A DNA stretch of 35,577 nt from Sphingobacteriales bacterium (GCA_028288165.1 JAQBOG010000037.1:1-35577); one strand, 5' to 3'; counted from the stretch's first letter, positions 15,242-24,579 are shown. Notes: a model not told the origin generated them from the sequence alone. A program made the numbers and translations.

Positions 15242-16564
15242 TTATTTTTTAAACATTTCCAATAGAGCAGTAACTCCAATTTGTAGGCCCAACGGAATGC
15301 TGGCTAGGTCAACTTGATAATTTCCATTATGATTAAAATAGGGAGCTCGTTTTCCATCTTGTACTGCTTTTGCGTAGGCATCTGGGTTAGCGGTTCCTAC
15401 AAATATGTAATCACAGACCGTTTTATTGTTGCCCAATACCAAATGATTAAAATCTTCTGAACCCATAATTGGCAGTGTATTGGTAAATATTTTTTCAGGA
15501 ACAAGAAAGCTTGTCAAAACGTTATTTATTTTATTGGATAATGGGGCATCATTAACTTGGGGAAAAACATTGCTTTTCATTAATGTCGTTGGATAATTCT
15601 CTTTCGATAGCCCGTTGGAAATTGCAATGCCCTCATTTATTCTTTTAATACCCTCTAATAGAGTATTCCTTGTTTTTTCTGTAAACCATCTAAGGTTAAG
15701 TTTAACAACAGCTGAGGCTGGAATTACATTGTTATCAACTCCTGCATGAATTGCCCCAACTGTCAATACAGCAGCGTCCTGCGCTGCAATATTGCGGCTG
15801 ATAATGGTTTGGTATTGCATGACTGCATTGCAAGCCATTACAATGGGGTCTTTTGTTACTTCGGGAGTAGAGCCATGTCCGCCAACGCCATAAAAAGTTA
15901 CATCTAATTGGTCGCTACCAGCTGCTCGTTCACCAATTCCGTTAATGATACTGCCTACTGCTAAAGGCCAGGTGTGCATAGCAAATAAATAATCTGGTAC
16001 AGGCACACCTTTTTCATACATTTTGTCGTTTACCATTGCTTGAGCACCTGCTAAGAGTTCTTCGGCTGGTTGAGCCAAAAGAACCAAAGTTCCCTTCCAT
16101 TGATTTTTCAATGTCACCATAATTTTGGCAGCGCCAAGCAGCCATGTTACATGTGCATCATGTCCGCATGCATGCATTACAGGTACTACAGTACCGTCAT
16201 CTTTTTTCATAGACTTAGTACTTGCATAGGGGAGTCCGGTGATTTCTTTTACAGAGTTACAATCCATGTCAGCACGATACATTACAATTGGCCCTTCACC
16301 ATTTTTCAAAATACCTACAACTCCTGTTTTTGCAATTCCTGTAATTACTTCAAATCCTAATGCTTTTAATTCTTTTGCTATAATGCCCGAAGTTCTCACT
16401 TCCATAAAACCGAGCTCAGGGTTTTGATGAAGGTCTTTATACATATTCACCAGTCGCAGCGAGTCAGCATAAGCCATTTGTTTTACCTGTTTTGAAATTT
16501 GAGCTTGAAGAGACGAGAAGCCTAATATGAGTACTGACAGAAGAAATAATACTTTATTTTTCAT
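15242..16564 (-). CDS. Secreted M20 family amidohydrolase/carboxypeptidase (hippurate-hydrolase-like)
   Basis: Exported zinc hydrolase of 440 residues that should cleave N-acyl amino acids or small peptides. The signal peptide ends SLQAQ (about 22). Family motifs are YKDLHQNPELGFME (42-55), YRADMD (96-101), MHACGHDAHVT with Cys133 and His135, QPAEEL with Glu168/Glu169, FAMHTWP with His197, and MGSEDF near 367. The Cys-Gly-His form is typical of the amidohydrolase (M20D) branch. Two copies of a 25-bp direct repeat and intron-end repeat D border it, so it may have arrived as a unit with its neighbours. Cytoplasmic relatives are more common; the signal peptide makes this one periplasmic. Confidence 0.93.
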   Translation of the reverse strand: MKNKVLFLLSVLILGFSSLQAQISKQVKQMAYADSLRLVNMYKDLHQNPELGFMEVRTSGIIAKELKALGFEVITGIAKTGVVGILKNGEGPIVMYRADMDCNSVKEITGLPYASTKSMKKDDGTVVPVMHACGHDAHVTWLLGAAKIMVTLKNQWKGTLVLLAQPAEELLAGAQAMVNDKMYEKGVPVPDYLFAMHTWPLAVGSIINGIGERAAGSDQLDVTFYGVGGHGSTPEVTKDPIVMACNAVMQYQTIISRNIAAQDAAVLTVGAIHAGVDNNVIPASAVVKLNLRWFTEKTRNTLLEGIKRINEGIAISNGLSKENYPTTLMKSNVFPQVNDAPLSNKINNVLTSFLVPEKIFTNTLPIMGSEDFNHLVLGNNKTVCDYIFVGTANPDAYAKAVQDGKRAPYFNHNGNYQVDLASIPLGLQIGVTALLEMFKK

Positions 16565-16738
16565 GTTGATTTTTATGTATGCTTTGAAGTTGAAATATTG
16601 TCGACCATAGGCTTGCAGGTAACTTTTATGGTTTTGCGAAGATGGCGATTAGAAGCACTTCTTTGTCCCTCAGTACAAAACATGATTAAAAGTAGAAATT
16701 TTTCATAAACCACGTCAGCCGCTATTGTAACAAGCCTG

Positions 16739-16763
16739 TGTGTGTGCCTTGAATGGTAAATAT
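16739..16763 (+). repeat. 25-bp direct repeat, copy 2
   Basis: Same sequence as 14987-15011 apart from T for C at position 16. It lies 175 bp upstream of the M20 start codon. Confidence 0.85.
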
Positions 16764-16967
16764 TGGAATAAAATCCTAGAGCTATAGGGTTCAAGTCCCT
16801 TATGAATCGGGTAACGCAGGGGAGCATTAATAAGCCGCAAGGTGGTTTGAAAACGATTCTTATCTCCCTACCCAAAATGGTTTTTTTAAGAATTTTGCGT
16901 GACTCAGATCTCTTCTTACCTTCGAAGAAAATTACATAATTATAAAAAGACCTTAACCTATAAAACT
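16764..16967. other. Unexplained GC-richer, structured non-coding segment
   Basis: The 16780-16880 part is richer in G and C than its surroundings. It contains GGGTTCAAGTCCC, AATCGGGTAACGCAGGGGAG, AAGCCGCAAGGTGG with a GCAA (GNRA) loop, and CTCCCTACCC, which can pair back to GGGGAG and GGG. It carries no convincing protein; a 100-codon minus-strand frame (16573-16875) has no family look. It may be another piece of a structured RNA such as an intron. The last 60 bases precede the VOC gene. Confidence 0.35.
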
Positions 16968-17378
16968 ATGGCAATAGTAAAGAATCCCTTTGTATGGACA
17001 GAAATTTATGTAGAAGATTTGGCAAGAGCACAAAAGTTCTACGAAACAGTTTTAGACATACAAATGCAGGCAGTGCCAATGCCCGAAGGGATGGACATAG
17101 TAGAAGGCAGTGATAACTATGTTGAGCTGGTATTTTTCCCCATAAATATGGATGCTGCTGGCATTAGTGGCGCATTGGTAAAATCGGCCATGTTTAAACC
17201 CGGTGTTGGGGGCACACTAATTTACTTTGCCTGCGAAGATTGTGCTACCGAGATTTCGAGAGTTACATCGGCTGGAGGGAAAGTACTAAGCGAAAAAAAG
17301 TCTGTAGGGGAATATGGATATAGTGGAGTTTGTATGGATACAGAGGGTAATCAAATCGGATTTCATTCTTTGAAATAA
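16968..17378 (+). CDS. VOC superfamily (glyoxalase/bleomycin-resistance fold) protein
   Basis: A 136-residue cytoplasmic protein with two beta-alpha-beta-beta-beta modules. NPFVWTEIYVEDLARAQKFY is the standard opening and MDTEGNQIGFHS the standard end, where the Glu of the second module would be a metal ligand. The ATG at 16968 is chosen over a GTG 69 bp upstream because family proteins begin at this point. Single VOC proteins of this kind (YP_/PhnB-like) have no assigned reaction. A hairpin directly follows the stop. Confidence 0.9.
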   Translation: MAIVKNPFVWTEIYVEDLARAQKFYETVLDIQMQAVPMPEGMDIVEGSDNYVELVFFPINMDAAGISGALVKSAMFKPGVGGTLIYFACEDCATEISRVTSAGGKVLSEKKSVGEYGYSGVCMDTEGNQIGFHSLK

Positions 17379-17392
17379 ATATCGGTAGTAAT

Positions 17393-17418
17393 TAGCTCAC
17401 CCAGTATTGGGTGAGCTA
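17393..17418. terminator. Hairpin between convergent VOC and GH13 genes
   Basis: A perfect 11-bp stem, TAGCTCACCCA and TGGGTGAGCTA, with a GTAT loop lies 14 bp after the VOC stop. It is symmetric and could serve both strands; no strong T-run follows. Confidence 0.65.
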
Positions 17419-17587
17419 TAAACAAATACTGGAAAAAGTCAAGAAAGTTTACATAAACATCATATTATTTTTTGACGGCAACTCGTAACTCAATCCTAGT
17501 TCTTTATAAAACATCTCAGGGTTCCGTTTGGGAGATCCTGAAGGATGAAAGCTTCTATTGTCAGCAATTGTACTTCCTGCACTCCAT

Positions 17588-19441
17588 TTATCTTTTCAGT
17601 TCAAGCACCCACATTTGCATTGATGGGATCGTAGCAGGATCAGAGGTTTTAATTGACTGATCAGTAACCAGATTACTGGCCTTTAAAAATCCGGCAGTTC
17701 TTTCAGGGAAGCTGCTAAAATCAATTTTGCGTTCTTTAGTATCCGTATTCATGATACACATGATCGTTTGATTATTATCGTAGCGGAAATACACATACAA
17801 ACCGTTTGATGGCACATAATGCATCATTTTGCCGGTTTTCAGTGCTGAGGAGTTTTTGCGAAAGGTACCCAGTTTTTTCACGAGAGATTGTACCGAAAGC
17901 TCATCGGAGGTAAGGCCTTCGCCGCTGAAGGAATTCTTGGTATCACCCCGCCAGCCTCCCGGGAAGTCTGATCTGACCAGTCCATCGGGATTGGTAAATC
18001 CCTTGAGCAACACTTCAGAGCCATAATAAAGTTGGGGAATACCCCTGCAAGTTAGCAGCCATTGAAGGCCCATCTTTTGTTTCTCCACATCTTCTCCTAC
18101 CACCGAAAAGAACCTGGGTTCATCATGGTTATCTAGTAAGAGTACGTTCCGCCGGGCATCTTTATTTAAAAAGTCGTTGCTTAATGTATTATATAATTTA
18201 TTTACACCTTCGGTCCAGCCAAAAGGTTGAGTTAATGCCGGGATGATGCCGTAGTACAGACACTGGAAGTCAACTGAACCCTGCAGGTTACTTTTATATG
18301 GCAGATCCATGATGTTAGCGTTGAAATATGCTTGGTTAGCTGACCCGAACACTCTGGTTTCTCCGAAAAGGGTAATAGAAGGATATTCCTCCATGATCGC
18401 CTGGTTGCATCTGTTAGCAAACTCCAGGTCGCTGTAAGTATAGGTATCAATTCTAATACCGTCAATGCCGAATTCTTGAATATACCAGATGATGTTTTGA
18501 ATCAGGAAGTTGGCCATAAAGGGATTTTGCTGGTTAATATCCGGCATCCCACTATCAAACCATCCATCGCTCATCTTTTTACGGTCGGAGGGGGCTGCAT
18601 AGGGATCAAAAAGGGTTTGTTCTTTATAAGATGTCTGGGTAAATACCGGCCAGCGGTGCATCCAGTCGCGGGCCGGGGGATCCAGCTCTAAAAAATGCTC
18701 CAAACCAATATGATTGTAAACAGCATCCATGATAAGTTTCATACCATTTTCATGAAGGGCATCACTCAGCTCCTTATATTTTTCGGGCCCGCCGAGCCGT
18801 GCATCGATCTTATAATGATTAGTTATAGCATATCCATGTTCAGTTCTGTTTGGCCTGTCATTTTCCATTACGGGCAGAAGCCATAGGGCCGTTACTCCGA
18901 GGCTCTTAAAATAATCCAGGTGATTAGTAATACCCTGGAGGTCTCCTCCGTGCCTCAGATACATAGAATCGCGGTTTAATGATTGGTCACGCATACCGGC
19001 AATGCGGTCATTGGCAGTATCACCGTTGCTGAATCTGTCGGTGATCAGCAGGTCTATGAAATCAGCTGAAGTAACCCCTTGAGCGTATTGGGTTCCTTTT
19101 CCGGGCCGTTGTTTTTGCAACGGCCATGATATGCTTTCCGTTCCCTCGGCTCCCTTCAGTTCGATTGAAACCAATCCGGGTTTAGCAGTGGCAGCAATAG
19201 CTATATCAAGGGCAATATATCTTCCATTGCTGAAGGTATGAGTTTTATTAATCCGAATGCCGGGGTATGAGATGCTTACTTTTTTTCCGGCGATGTCCTG
19301 GCCTGTACTTCTTAGTAGTAACTGAATGTTATTCATTTTCATTCCAATCCACCAGTTTGTTGGGTACACCTTAACCTGTTGGGCCGAAAGGTTGCTGTAA
19401 CAGAGTGCCATTAAAAAGAGGAGGAGTTTACATTTTTTCAT
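17588..19441 (-). CDS. Secreted GH13 alpha-amylase-family enzyme (cyclomaltodextrinase/neopullulanase-like)
   Basis: Exported alpha-glucan hydrolase of 617 residues. The start at 19441 gives MKKCKLLLFLMALCYSNLSA, a clean signal peptide; an ATG 72 bp upstream would bury it. An N-terminal beta domain opens VYPTNWWIGMKMNNIQLLLR, typical of cyclomaltodextrinases, followed by the barrel with DAVYNH (239-244), GIRIDTYTYSD (nucleophile Asp332), LFGETR (acid/base Glu361) and LLDNHDEPR (Asp440), and a small C-terminal beta domain. It is expected to act on malto-oligosaccharides, cyclodextrins or pullulan, in the role SusA plays in the starch system. A membrane LytTR regulator is divergently transcribed. 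No susCD is adjacent here. Confidence 0.94.
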   Translation of the reverse strand: MKKCKLLLFLMALCYSNLSAQQVKVYPTNWWIGMKMNNIQLLLRSTGQDIAGKKVSISYPGIRINKTHTFSNGRYIALDIAIAATAKPGLVSIELKGAEGTESISWPLQKQRPGKGTQYAQGVTSADFIDLLITDRFSNGDTANDRIAGMRDQSLNRDSMYLRHGGDLQGITNHLDYFKSLGVTALWLLPVMENDRPNRTEHGYAITNHYKIDARLGGPEKYKELSDALHENGMKLIMDAVYNHIGLEHFLELDPPARDWMHRWPVFTQTSYKEQTLFDPYAAPSDRKKMSDGWFDSGMPDINQQNPFMANFLIQNIIWYIQEFGIDGIRIDTYTYSDLEFANRCNQAIMEEYPSITLFGETRVFGSANQAYFNANIMDLPYKSNLQGSVDFQCLYYGIIPALTQPFGWTEGVNKLYNTLSNDFLNKDARRNVLLLDNHDEPRFFSVVGEDVEKQKMGLQWLLTCRGIPQLYYGSEVLLKGFTNPDGLVRSDFPGGWRGDTKNSFSGEGLTSDELSVQSLVKKLGTFRKNSSALKTGKMMHYVPSNGLYVYFRYDNNQTIMCIMNTDTKERKIDFSSFPERTAGFLKASNLVTDQSIKTSDPATIPSMQMWVLELKR

Positions 19442-19576
19442 GATGCATGATTTAGTTTTGCTGACCGAATGTATCAGGCATTTGCCGCCTTTAAAAATTT
19501 CCGATACAAACAACAGCTTTTACATGACAGACAACTTGTAAACTTGATCTTCAGGATGAACTTTAAAAAGAGCTGT

Positions 19577-19584
19577 TATATTTG
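19577..19584 (+). promoter_or_regulatory. Possible -7 box of a Bacteroidota promoter
   Basis: TATATTTG matches the Bacteroidota -7 consensus TAnnTTTG and lies 36 bp before the chosen LytTR start. A well-placed TTG -33 box is not evident, so support is partial. Confidence 0.3.
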
Positions 19585-19619
19585 ATAAATTAAAACCTTA
19601 AGTTTTTTTGTGTTTTTTA

Positions 19620-20459
19620 ATGAGCATCAGTAATTTATTTTCAGATAGCGGTAAAGTCAAACCAGTTGTATACTCCTTGTACTGGTTGGGGTATGTACTG
19701 CTTTTTTCTGTAATTCAAGGGTGGGGTGCTGAGAATCACTCTACTGTTTTTTACAATGAACTACTCAGTCTGTTGCCAAGGATCCTTTTTGTTTACCTGG
19801 TTTTAGAATGGCTCATTGATGAATTTCTTCTCAAGGATAAGCCGGCTTTATTTTTTGTGGTTTACATAACCCTGATCCTATTCTTTGCCTTCTTTTTAAG
19901 GGTCATTGATAATTATATTATCCTGAAATATTTCCTTAAGGAATGGGGGAAGGAGCCGCTATTCAGCATACCGCCATTTTTGTATAATGCTATCAAACTG
20001 CAGTTTGTAGTTACCGCTCCCTTTGCTTTTAAATTGTTTTATTTCTGGCAAAAGGAAAAAGGAAGGCTGCAGTACATTCAATCAGAACAGTTGGAGGCAA
20101 AAAAAGATCAAGGAAACTTGGTCGAAAGTATGACCAAAGCGGAGGAGCGTGTTTTTATTTCTATTAAAAGCCAGCGTAAAGTGGTAAAGGTTTACCTGGA
20201 TGAGATCCACTACCTGGAAGCTCAAAGAAATTGCCTGGTAATTTATACCCGAGATGAAGTTTACCGTACTTACCAGTCTATTTCTGATATGGAGGAGAAA
20301 CTTCCGGCAGATCAGTTTATGCGGATACACAGATCATTTATTATTTCCTTAAATAAAGTGAAAGCGCATACCAGTAGTTTAGTGTTCGTTTTGAACCATG
20401 AAATTCCAATTGGCAGGGCATACAGCAGCAGTATTGATCACATCTTAAGAAAAATTTAA
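19620..20459 (+). CDS. Membrane-anchored LytTR transcriptional regulator
   Basis: A one-component regulator of 279 residues. Four hydrophobic segments fill about residues 15-145 (for example SLYWLGYVLLFSVI and FFVVYITLILFFAFFL), a charged helical linker follows (about 146-172), and a C-terminal LytTR DNA-binding domain covers about 175-279, with KVYLDEIHYLEAQRNCLVIY and MRIHRSFIISLNKV as its signatures. The ATG at 19620 is preferred over an upstream TTG. No receiver or kinase domain is present, so the signal must be sensed by the membrane part. It is divergent from the GH13 amylase gene, with 178 bp between starts, which makes that gene its likeliest target. Confidence 0.9.
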   Translation: MSISNLFSDSGKVKPVVYSLYWLGYVLLFSVIQGWGAENHSTVFYNELLSLLPRILFVYLVLEWLIDEFLLKDKPALFFVVYITLILFFAFFLRVIDNYIILKYFLKEWGKEPLFSIPPFLYNAIKLQFVVTAPFAFKLFYFWQKEKGRLQYIQSEQLEAKKDQGNLVESMTKAEERVFISIKSQRKVVKVYLDEIHYLEAQRNCLVIYTRDEVYRTYQSISDMEEKLPADQFMRIHRSFIISLNKVKAHTSSLVFVLNHEIPIGRAYSSSIDHILRKI

Positions 20460-20602
20460 ACACGAAAAATTCCCGGTTTTGATCGTCGATATAGGTCTCT
20501 TGAAATGTTTAATTACAAGCAGCAATAAGGTAAATAAAAGCTCTGTATTGTAAAGCTAACTACCAGTGCTATTCAAATCCTTATTTTACTATTATAAAAG
20601 TG

Positions 20603-23600
20603 CTATTCGCCTTTCTCTTTGTACAAAATCCGGATGCCGCTTGGCAAAACAATCAGCAATAAGGGTAGTGCCACCAGAAAGCCGCCAATAACTGCAATTG
20701 CTAATGGCTGATGGAGCTGCGCCCCAGCACCAATCCCCAAAGCTAAAGGCATTAAAGCAATGATCGCACCCAAGGCGGTCATTAATTTAGGCCGTAAACG
20801 AGTTGAAATGGAGTACACAATTGCCTCGTCCACATTTTTGTTGTTTCGTGATTCTTTATATTGCAGAAAAGTAAAAATGGCATTCTCCCCAATTATTCCT
20901 ACAATCATGATCAAACCGGTATAACTTCCCACATTTAAAGGTGTATTGGTTATGAATAAAGCAATATAACTTCCGGCAATACCTAACACAGAAACCAGGA
21001 GAATTAGGAAAGCAATTCGAAAATCTTTATACAAAAAAAGGATCACTCCGAAAACCAGCAAACTTGATGTCACCAGAATCATCAGCAATTCTTTAAATGA
21101 CTGTTGTTGCTCTGCATATGCACCGCCATATTGTATATGATAACCTTGTGGGAGGTTAATTTCTGTTGATATTTTGCTTTGGATGTCTTTAATTACACTA
21201 CCCAGATCCCTGTTATCCAAACGGGCGGTAACCACTCCCATTGATTGTAAATTCTCCCTCTCAATTTCTGCTTCTCCTGGTTTTATTTCCACTTTAGCAA
21301 GCTGAGTAATGGGTATGCGATTACCTCCGGGCATAAAAAGGCTAAAATGATTAATGTCAGATAAGCCAAACTTTCGGCTACCCGGATATACCATCCGGAT
21401 CGTGGAGACCTGTTCTTTTTCAAGCAGATCTCCTATTACATTCCCCTCCAAAGCTGTTTGTAATTGAAATTGAAAATCAGCTGGTGCTAAACCGAACTGT
21501 GCCAATTTGGAATCATCCGGCTTGATACTAACCGAAGGACCGGCGATAATGATCCCATCAAAAACATCGGCAGTTCCATTTACACCTGAAACAATATCAG
21601 CTACGTTATGGGATAACTGCTGAAGCTGCTCTTTATTTTCGCCGAAAATTTTGATTTCCACGGGTTGCACAGAACTCATCAGATCGCCCAGCATATCCGT
21701 AATTACCTGTCCGAAATCAATAACCAAAGCAGGTTGTGATGCTTCAATCTTTTGTCTGATCTCATTAATTACTTCGTCTGTGGTTCTGGTGCGGTTCTTT
21801 TTAAGCTGAATCAGGTAATCACCTGTATTGGGTTCGGTTATAAAAAATCCCATTTGGGTTCCTGTTCGGCGTGAGTAGGCTTCTACATCAGGTGTTTTAC
21901 TGATGATCTTTTCTGCCTCACGTAAAATTCGGTCTGTTTCTTCTAATGAAGTTCCCGGAGGTGTATTGTAATCCAATACGATACTTCCCTCATCCATCTC
22001 CGGAAGGAAACCTGTTTGTAAGTTAGGCAAAATCAAAATAATGGAAACAATAAGCAGGAGCATAGCAACTATACTTATCCATGGCCGAAGTATGAAAAAA
22101 GAAACCCAGTTCTGAGTTTTTACCTCATGAATTTCGTCTTGTTTTTCGTCTCGTTTATTGGCTTCGCTATTCTTGGTAAGCAGTAAATAAATTACCGGTA
22201 AACCTATCCAGGTAACAAAGAATGAGCATACCAGCGTAATGATCATGGTATCTGTCATTACTTTAAAATATGCACCGGCTACCCCGCTCATTAACACAAA
22301 TGGGATAAAAATCACAATAGTGCTGATGGACGAACCAATCATCGCCGGAAACAGGTAATCGATGGCTTTTTGCAAAAGCTTAACCGTTGGTTCACCCGGA
22401 TGTTCTTCATGAGTACGGTGAATTTGTTCTACCACCACGATGGCATCGTCTATTATCAAACCAATGGCTGCAGCTATTGCACCAAGTGTCATGATATTGA
22501 AAGTATAACCTATGCTGTACAGTACAATCAGCGTTAAACTTAGCGTTACCGGAATAGTTATCAGAATGGTTGCACTTGCTTTAACAGACCTTAAAAATAT
22601 AATAGCGACGATTATTGCCAGAGCCAAACCTATCCACAAACTATCGGTCACACTTTTTACAGATTCATTTACAAAATCTGCCTGGATGTAATAAGGCTTT
22701 ATAGATACACCCTGAGGCAGAATTTTTTGTACTTCGGCCACTTTTTCTCCCATTGCCGCCGATAGATCTACCAGGTTGGCGTTTGGCTGCTTTATAACAG
22801 CTATCAAAATGCCATCACGACCGTTTGCATTAATTTTAGTAAACTCAACTCCTTCTTTTACCTGCACATCAGCAATATCTTTTACCTGGATAATACGCTT
22901 GCCATTGTTTGAGATGATCAGATTCTGCAATTCATCTTTTGTGCTAACTGTTGCATCGGTTACGGTGAGATATAGGTATTTATAGTCGGACAGATAGCCG
23001 TTTGACTGGATAAAATTAGTAGCCGCAAGTACTTTACTAATCATATCCGGAGTAACAGAAAGTGCACTCATAGCCTGGCTATTTAGTTGCAACCAGTATT
23101 CTTTGTTTTTTCCGCCAATCACCCTGATTTCAGAAACACCTTCAACCTGTGATAAAAAGGGTTTAATGGTGTAAGTTGCCAATTGCTTCAGTTCAATGGG
23201 TGATTTAGTATTACTCTCCAGCGTATATCCGCTTACCGGCAAAATCGATGGATTCATCTTTTCTACCGCAATATCAACTCCTGGCGGCAAGCTGTTCCTG
23301 ATCTTACTAATTTGACTTTCTATGCGTTGCAAACTTAGGTCGATATCTGATTTCCAATCCATGTAAGCAGATATTTCACAGCTGCCACGACTTGTTGTAC
23401 TGCGTACCAATTTTAAATCAGGAACTTGTTTAATGGCATTTTCTAAGGGACGGGTGATGGTGACCATCATTTTATCTACCGGCTGCAAACCCGCATCTGC
23501 AATAACCTTGATTTTAGGGAATGTTATTTCAGGGAAAAGGGAAGTTTTCATCTGCTGATATGAAAACACACCACCCGCTAGGATCAGCAACAGAACAACA

Positions 23601-23638
23601 ATAAGGGGGTTTTTGTGGGATATAAAAAAGTCTTTCAT
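20603..23638 (-). CDS. RND efflux transporter (HAE/AcrB-like inner-membrane pump)
   Basis: Proton-driven pump of 1011 residues, the inner-membrane part of a tripartite exporter. It has the RND layout: a helix at the N-terminus (PLIVVLLLILAGGVFSY), a periplasmic porter domain, six helices, a second porter domain, and a final helix bundle. Helix 4 reads AIAAAIGLIIDDAIVVVEQ; the paired Asp residues are the proton relay of HAE-type drug pumps rather than the single Asp of metal (CzcA) pumps. It is the last gene of a three-gene operon, 7 bp after the adaptor gene. Substrates are unknown. Confidence 0.94.
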   Translation of the reverse strand: MKDFFISHKNPLIVVLLLILAGGVFSYQQMKTSLFPEITFPKIKVIADAGLQPVDKMMVTITRPLENAIKQVPDLKLVRSTTSRGSCEISAYMDWKSDIDLSLQRIESQISKIRNSLPPGVDIAVEKMNPSILPVSGYTLESNTKSPIELKQLATYTIKPFLSQVEGVSEIRVIGGKNKEYWLQLNSQAMSALSVTPDMISKVLAATNFIQSNGYLSDYKYLYLTVTDATVSTKDELQNLIISNNGKRIIQVKDIADVQVKEGVEFTKINANGRDGILIAVIKQPNANLVDLSAAMGEKVAEVQKILPQGVSIKPYYIQADFVNESVKSVTDSLWIGLALAIIVAIIFLRSVKASATILITIPVTLSLTLIVLYSIGYTFNIMTLGAIAAAIGLIIDDAIVVVEQIHRTHEEHPGEPTVKLLQKAIDYLFPAMIGSSISTIVIFIPFVLMSGVAGAYFKVMTDTMIITLVCSFFVTWIGLPVIYLLLTKNSEANKRDEKQDEIHEVKTQNWVSFFILRPWISIVAMLLLIVSIILILPNLQTGFLPEMDEGSIVLDYNTPPGTSLEETDRILREAEKIISKTPDVEAYSRRTGTQMGFFITEPNTGDYLIQLKKNRTRTTDEVINEIRQKIEASQPALVIDFGQVITDMLGDLMSSVQPVEIKIFGENKEQLQQLSHNVADIVSGVNGTADVFDGIIIAGPSVSIKPDDSKLAQFGLAPADFQFQLQTALEGNVIGDLLEKEQVSTIRMVYPGSRKFGLSDINHFSLFMPGGNRIPITQLAKVEIKPGEAEIERENLQSMGVVTARLDNRDLGSVIKDIQSKISTEINLPQGYHIQYGGAYAEQQQSFKELLMILVTSSLLVFGVILFLYKDFRIAFLILLVSVLGIAGSYIALFITNTPLNVGSYTGLIMIVGIIGENAIFTFLQYKESRNNKNVDEAIVYSISTRLRPKLMTALGAIIALMPLALGIGAGAQLHQPLAIAVIGGFLVALPLLLIVLPSGIRILYKEKGE

Positions 23639-23645
23639 TCTTGGC

Positions 23646-24572
23646 TTATTTCTTAATAACCTTTACTTTGGCAGTATCAGAAAGACCATAATTGCCGGTC
23701 AATATAATGCGATCGGTACTTTTAAAAACAGGTGAGATAATTTCTATCTGGTCGGAACCTTCGATGCCTTTCTTAACTGGCACTTTAACGGCCGTGGTAT
23801 CATTAATTAATCTCATGACCCAAAATTCGTCCTGCGTTTCATTTGCTAAAACAGCAGATTTAGGCAGCGAATTTACCTGACTATGGTCCGTTTTTATAAT
23901 TTTAACTTTTGCAATTAAATTTTCAGGAATAGCATGACTGAAGTGAACTTTTATAATTAATCTTTCCGTTTGTGACGCAGAATCAAGCGTTGATAAAGAA
24001 GATGAAAGCATTCCCGGTAATTTCTCTCCGTCCGGTAGGGTTAGTTCAACATTTTTATGGTTTTGAATGATCTGATGCATGGAATAAGGAAGGTTCAGCA
24101 AGAAAACAAAACTTGACGTATTGCTGATAACGGCCAATTGCTCTCCATCCTGTACATAATCTCCCAATTGATGGTTCATCTGGCTTATAAAGCCATTTTC
24201 ATTGGCTTTTATATCTGTTATGCCCGAAAATTTAAATCCAGGGTCAAGTTTGTTTATAGAATTGCCTATTGCTTTTGCCTCTTTGGTTATGAGAGTAAAT
24301 AATAGAGAACCCTTATTCACCTGTTTACCCATTTGAATATTTACCGACCGTATATACCCATTAGAACTTGCCTTAACAAAGCTTTTCTGTAAGAAGGAAG
24401 AAGTAGCATTTAATTCTACGGAGTCAATAACAGGTTGTGTACTAACAGAAGTTACGGTAACCGGGGTTTGTACTTTTACCTCAGGGCCAGCCTCAGCGGC
24501 CGGACTATTACTTTGACAACTTATTAAAAATGGAAGCAGGTAAATAATATAAATCAGATTAGATAGTTTCAT
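23646..24572 (-). CDS. RND periplasmic adaptor (membrane-fusion) lipoprotein
   Basis: The adaptor joining pump and outer-membrane channel, 308 residues. A lipoprotein signal ends PFLISC (Cys19). The two lipoyl-like halves are visible as SNGYIRSVNIQMGKQVNKG and NENGFISQMNHQLGDYVQDG, with only a short hairpin between them, so it lacks a long coiled coil. Beta-barrel and membrane-proximal domains follow (SALPKS-like SLPKSAVL near 235). It lies 7 bp from each neighbour, so translation is probably coupled. Confidence 0.9.
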   Translation of the reverse strand: MKLSNLIYIIYLLPFLISCQSNSPAAEAGPEVKVQTPVTVTSVSTQPVIDSVELNATSSFLQKSFVKASSNGYIRSVNIQMGKQVNKGSLLFTLITKEAKAIGNSINKLDPGFKFSGITDIKANENGFISQMNHQLGDYVQDGEQLAVISNTSSFVFLLNLPYSMHQIIQNHKNVELTLPDGEKLPGMLSSSLSTLDSASQTERLIIKVHFSHAIPENLIAKVKIIKTDHSQVNSLPKSAVLANETQDEFWVMRLINDTTAVKVPVKKGIEGSDQIEIISPVFKSTDRIILTGNYGLSDTAKVKVIKK

Positions 24573-24579
24573 GCAGTTA

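Noticed and set aside
16797..16812. GGGTTCAAGTCCC looks like a tRNA T-arm
   Set aside because: No matching acceptor stem, anticodon arm or D-arm can be laid out around it; the 5' partner of the would-be acceptor stem is absent.
16573..16875. A minus-strand frame of 100 codons upstream of the M20 gene
   Set aside because: Composition is Cys/His/Arg-rich without domain features, and it covers the direct repeat and the structured segment.
20603..23638. Heavy-metal (CzcA/CusA) assignment for the RND pump
   Set aside because: Helix 4 carries the paired Asp of HAE-type pumps, and no metal-binding Met or His clusters stand out.
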